Program-made: the position numbers and the translations under genes
In this document: in pieces, positions 62,135 to 64,000 of the stretch
How positions within the stretch are numbered: the stretch's first letter is position 1
How the letters are laid out: the number at the start of each line of letters is the position of its first letter
The notes under the pieces: model-generated
Database searches by the model: none
The model's input: only the letters and a program-made list of their open reading frames with translations
What the model was told of the DNA's origin: nothing
DNA from: Devosia neptuniae
GTDB taxonomy: Bacteria > Pseudomonadota > Alphaproteobacteria > Rhizobiales > Devosiaceae
Length of the DNA stretch: 64,000 nucleotides
Assembly: GCF_025452235.1 (NCBI RefSeq)
Contig: NZ_CP104965.1
Location: 1,918,501-1,982,500 of the forward strand
Reading direction: 5' to 3'

Positions 62135-62269
62135 ATGAAGTTGATCATGATTGTGGCCACGGCCGTCCTGGCTCTGACCGTCACCGCGCAGGCCGCCGGC
62201 ACGCAACGGTCGTCTACAGCTCACACCGGCAATTCAATCCCGGGCAAGACCTTTTACAGCGGGCGCTGA
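62135..62269 (+). CDS. Small exported peptide 2 of a tandem family
   Basis: A 44-residue paralogue of the preceding gene: signal peptide MKLIMIVATAVLALTVTAQA, mature peptide of 24 residues starting AGTQRSST and ending GKTFYSGR. The leader CCCATTTTAGGAGATGATCC is almost identical to that of peptide 1. It is followed by a hairpin, CCCGTT-N9-AACGGG (62278-62298). The signal and last four residues are conserved while the middle has diverged, as expected for real peptides. Confidence 0.8.
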   Translation: MKLIMIVATAVLALTVTAQAAGTQRSSTAHTGNSIPGKTFYSGR

Positions 62270-62324
62270 AGATAGTCCCCGTTCCCAGCAACAACGGGCC
62301 CCGGGCTCATTTTAGGAGATAAGA

Positions 62325-62429
62325 ATGAAGACGTTTGTGATCGTGATTGCAGCTGTGCTGGCCCTGACGGCCAGTGTACAGGCTGCTGGTATTAGTAATC
62401 CCACAAGCATTGCGCGCGGCCACCGCTAA
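62325..62429 (+). CDS. Small exported peptide 3 of a tandem family
   Basis: A 34-residue, more diverged member: signal peptide MKTFVIVIAAVLALTASVQA, mature peptide AGISNPTSIARGHR. The ribosome-site leader TCATTTTAGGAGATAAGA matches the other two. It lacks the YSGR ending but keeps the AG start and a terminal Arg. An 18-bp perfect palindrome (62437-62454) follows and may end transcription. Confidence 0.72.
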   Translation: MKTFVIVIAAVLALTASVQAAGISNPTSIARGHR

Positions 62430-62436
62430 AACTATC

Positions 62437-62454
62437 CCCGGCCCATGGGCCGGG
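62437..62454. terminator. Palindrome after the tandem peptide genes
   Basis: CCCGGCCCATGGGCCGGG is perfect over 18 bases, 7 bases after the third peptide gene. There is no T-run, so it may be a stabilising hairpin rather than an intrinsic terminator. The hairpins after peptides 1 and 2 occupy similar positions. Confidence 0.45.
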
Positions 62455-62546
62455 AATTCTGCATCACGCGAGCGTGTTGACGTATAGGGAACTCTCTTGG
62501 CGTTTGGGCCATTGGTTGGGCGTGATAACGCGCAACAGGTGCCGTC

Positions 62547-63080
62547 ATGGCCGCCAAGACAATAGCGATCCCCTATGGTTCGGCGCCCGATGTGGATCGG
62601 TCCGATGTCCTCGGGCTGGTGCTTAGCGCCGCCCTGCCATTAGCCCTGTTCATCCTCGCCAACGGCATGGCTCATCTGGTCGGTACGCGGCCCATGTTCT
62701 TTGCCCCGTTCGGCATGCCGGCAGCGATTGCCGCGGGGCTCCATCTTGGCGCCTTGCCGCTGTTCGGCGCGGCGCGCTGGATGGTCGCCGACAAGGGCCG
62801 CGCGGGCCGTGTCGCCGGCCGGTGGGTGGTTGGGCTGATTGCCGGCACGATCGCCTTCCCCTTCCTTGTCGCCCCACTCGATTCCCTCGCCTTGAGCGCC
62901 GTGGCCATGGCGCTGCTGATTGTGGGCCTGGCCGCTATCGCCCGCGTCAGCAAGGTCTCGCCCCGCGCGGCGCTGCTGATGGCGCCGGGCCTGGCCTGGA
63001 TGGGCTTTAGCGCGCTGATGGGGCTGAGTTTTCTCAGCGGCTGGTCGCCGCCCTTCGGGCCCACCAACAATCAGAACTGA
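62547..63080 (+). CDS. TspO/MBR-like membrane protein
   Basis: A 177-residue protein with about five hydrophobic helices. The C-terminal part RVSKVSPRAALLMAPGLAWM, then GFSALMGLSFLSGW, resembles the last helices of TspO/MBR proteins, and MFFAPFGMPAAIAAGLHLGA resembles the first loop. TspO proteins bind porphyrins and related ligands. The match is by eye and partial, so a generic membrane protein is possible. The start is the ATG at 62547. Confidence 0.6.
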   Translation: MAAKTIAIPYGSAPDVDRSDVLGLVLSAALPLALFILANGMAHLVGTRPMFFAPFGMPAAIAAGLHLGALPLFGAARWMVADKGRAGRVAGRWVVGLIAGTIAFPFLVAPLDSLALSAVAMALLIVGLAAIARVSKVSPRAALLMAPGLAWMGFSALMGLSFLSGWSPPFGPTNNQN

Positions 63081-63165
63081 GCTAAGTTACCTCGACGTGC
63101 GTTCTTGCAGGCGGGGCGTTTCCGCGCCATGTGATTGGGCAATGTGAATTGGCAAGGATTGCCCG

Positions 63166-63804
63166 ATGTCCAAAATCCTCAAGATCGATGTGTTCACCGA
63201 CGTCGTTTGCCCCTGGTGCCTGGTTGGCTCGGCGCGGCTCGATACGGCGCTGGCGGCACTCCCTGACGATATCGAGGTAGTGGTGGAGAACCATCCCTTC
63301 TATCTCGATCCGAGCGTGCCGCCCGAAGGCGTCGATGTTGGCGAAATGCTGCGCGCCAAATATGGCAAGGACCCGCGCGAGATGTGGGCACGCGTTGAAG
63401 GCGAGGCGGAGAAGGCCGGGATCGAGCTGGATCTGAGCAAGCAACCCCGCATGTTCAACACGGCCAAGGCGCATACCATCACCCGGCTGGCCAAGCCCTT
63501 GGGGATCCAGCATGAGCTGGCCAATGCCATTGCCGGGGCCTATTTCCTCGAGCATCGCCAGATCAATGACGACAATGTGCTGGCCGATATCGCGGTGGCC
63601 TTCGGTTATGACCGGGGCGATGCACTCGACGCCATGAATGACGAGAATGAGTTGGCGATCACCGAACAATTGGCAACCGACGCTGCCCAGCAGGGTATTC
63701 GCGGCGTGCCCTTCTTCATCTTCGGGGAAAAATACGCCCTCTCGGGGGCCCAGCCGGCTGAAGTGTTCGACAAGGCGCTGGCGCAGATCATCGAGGAACT
63801 CTAG
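63166..63804 (+). CDS. DsbA-family oxidoreductase, FrnE-like
   Basis: A 212-residue thioredoxin-fold protein with CPWC near the N-terminus (DVFTDVVCPWCLVGSARL, Cys about 15 and 18) and the cis-Pro region GIRGVPFFIF (about residues 182-191). There is no signal peptide, so it is the cytoplasmic FrnE/HCCA-isomerase-like type of DsbA protein. It may handle thiol-disulphide exchange under oxidative stress (family knowledge). Confidence 0.87.
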   Translation: MSKILKIDVFTDVVCPWCLVGSARLDTALAALPDDIEVVVENHPFYLDPSVPPEGVDVGEMLRAKYGKDPREMWARVEGEAEKAGIELDLSKQPRMFNTAKAHTITRLAKPLGIQHELANAIAGAYFLEHRQINDDNVLADIAVAFGYDRGDALDAMNDENELAITEQLATDAAQQGIRGVPFFIFGEKYALSGAQPAEVFDKALAQIIEEL

Positions 63805-63857
63805 ACGGATGGGAAAACCGCATTAGTGTGGTTGTCCCGACTCTCTGAGGCTCTCCC

Positions 63858-64000
63858 ATGAAGCTGTTGCGCCGCATCGTCCTTGCTGTGCTGATCGTTG
63901 TCGTCGTGCTCTACGCGGCGGTGGTCATCTACATGTATGTCAACCAGCGTGCGCTGCAGTACGATCCCAGCGGAGACGTGGTGGCGCTGGGCGATACGGC
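63858..64000 (+). CDS. N-terminus of a membrane-anchored alpha/beta hydrolase (cut by window edge)
   Basis: The 47 visible codons encode MKLLRRIVLAVLIVVVVLYA, one hydrophobic anchor, then MYVNQRALQYDPSGDV. The NQRxLQYxP-like start after the anchor is typical of BEM46/ABHD13-type alpha/beta hydrolases. The catalytic part is outside the window, so the call is tentative. Confidence 0.5.
   Translation, partial: MKLLRRIVLAVLIVVVVLYAAVVIYMYVNQRALQYDPSGDVVALGDT

Noticed and set aside
1..64000. CRISPR arrays, prophage, insertion sequences, tRNA and rRNA genes
   Set aside because: Scanned by eye for regular direct repeats, transposase or integrase motifs, and RNA gene signatures; none was found.

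Overview
The window is GC-rich, densely coded bacterial chromosome from an alphaproteobacterium, most likely Hyphomicrobiales and possibly Devosia-like. The order rests on gene content: the HmuS/T/U/V haem locus with HemP, a split PntAA/PntAB/PntB transhydrogenase next to an aa3-oxidase subunit IV, and sites matching the RirA-type IRO pattern. The genus is a guess. I found no rRNA, tRNA, CRISPR array, insertion sequence or prophage; the region reads as ordinary core and catabolic chromosome. All protein assignments come from motifs and family resemblance read by eye.

Layout. 1-4.3 kb, minus strand: a four-gene sugar ABC importer in the order of E. coli ytfQ-ytfR-ytfT-yjfF, truncated at the left edge. 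4.7-14.6 kb: a sugar ABC importer with a cytoplasmic GH38 alpha-mannosidase, flanked by two LacI regulators, with a pair of LacI-type operators before the binding-protein gene. 14.7-16.9 kb: Na/phosphate symporter and NUDIX hydrolase. 17.0-24.6 kb: bacterial alpha-2-macroglobulin and PBP1C. 24.7-33.6 kb: haem acquisition, with a divergent TonB-dependent receptor and a hemP-hmuSTUV-orphan-exbB-exbD-tonB operon. 33.7-37.9 kb: hydroxyproline catabolism (deaminase, epimerase, dehydrogenase, GntR regulator) with two copies of a TTGTCGACAA operator. 38.1-44.5 kb: LysR regulator, pqqABCDE, a proline-iminopeptidase-like hydrolase and an M19 dipeptidase. 44.5-52.5 kb: sigma-54 activator, YbaY/META envelope protein, oligoendopeptidase F, oxidase subunit IV and transhydrogenase. 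52.5-55.3 kb: a SnoaL-like gene behind a near-canonical SoxR box, alpha/beta hydrolase, slyX, soxR and a membrane protein. 55.3-64 kb: a candidate minus-strand ncRNA, a BTAD/NB-ARC/TPR regulator, a LysE exporter, a divergent two-component pair, three tandem tiny exported-peptide genes, a TspO-like protein, a DsbA-family protein and a truncated hydrolase.

The modules are independent, but several carry their own regulator with a visible matching site: LacI sites at 5.8-5.9 kb, IRO-type sites between hmuR and hemP, GntR sites at 33.69 and 37.98 kb, an LTTR-shaped site before pqqA, and the SoxR box at 52.57 kb. The least explained items are the three tandem peptide genes (61.9-62.4 kb), the terminator-bounded RNA candidate at 55.3-55.5 kb, the lysine/alanine/proline-rich tail on PntAA, and the uncharacterised exported protein inside the haem operon.
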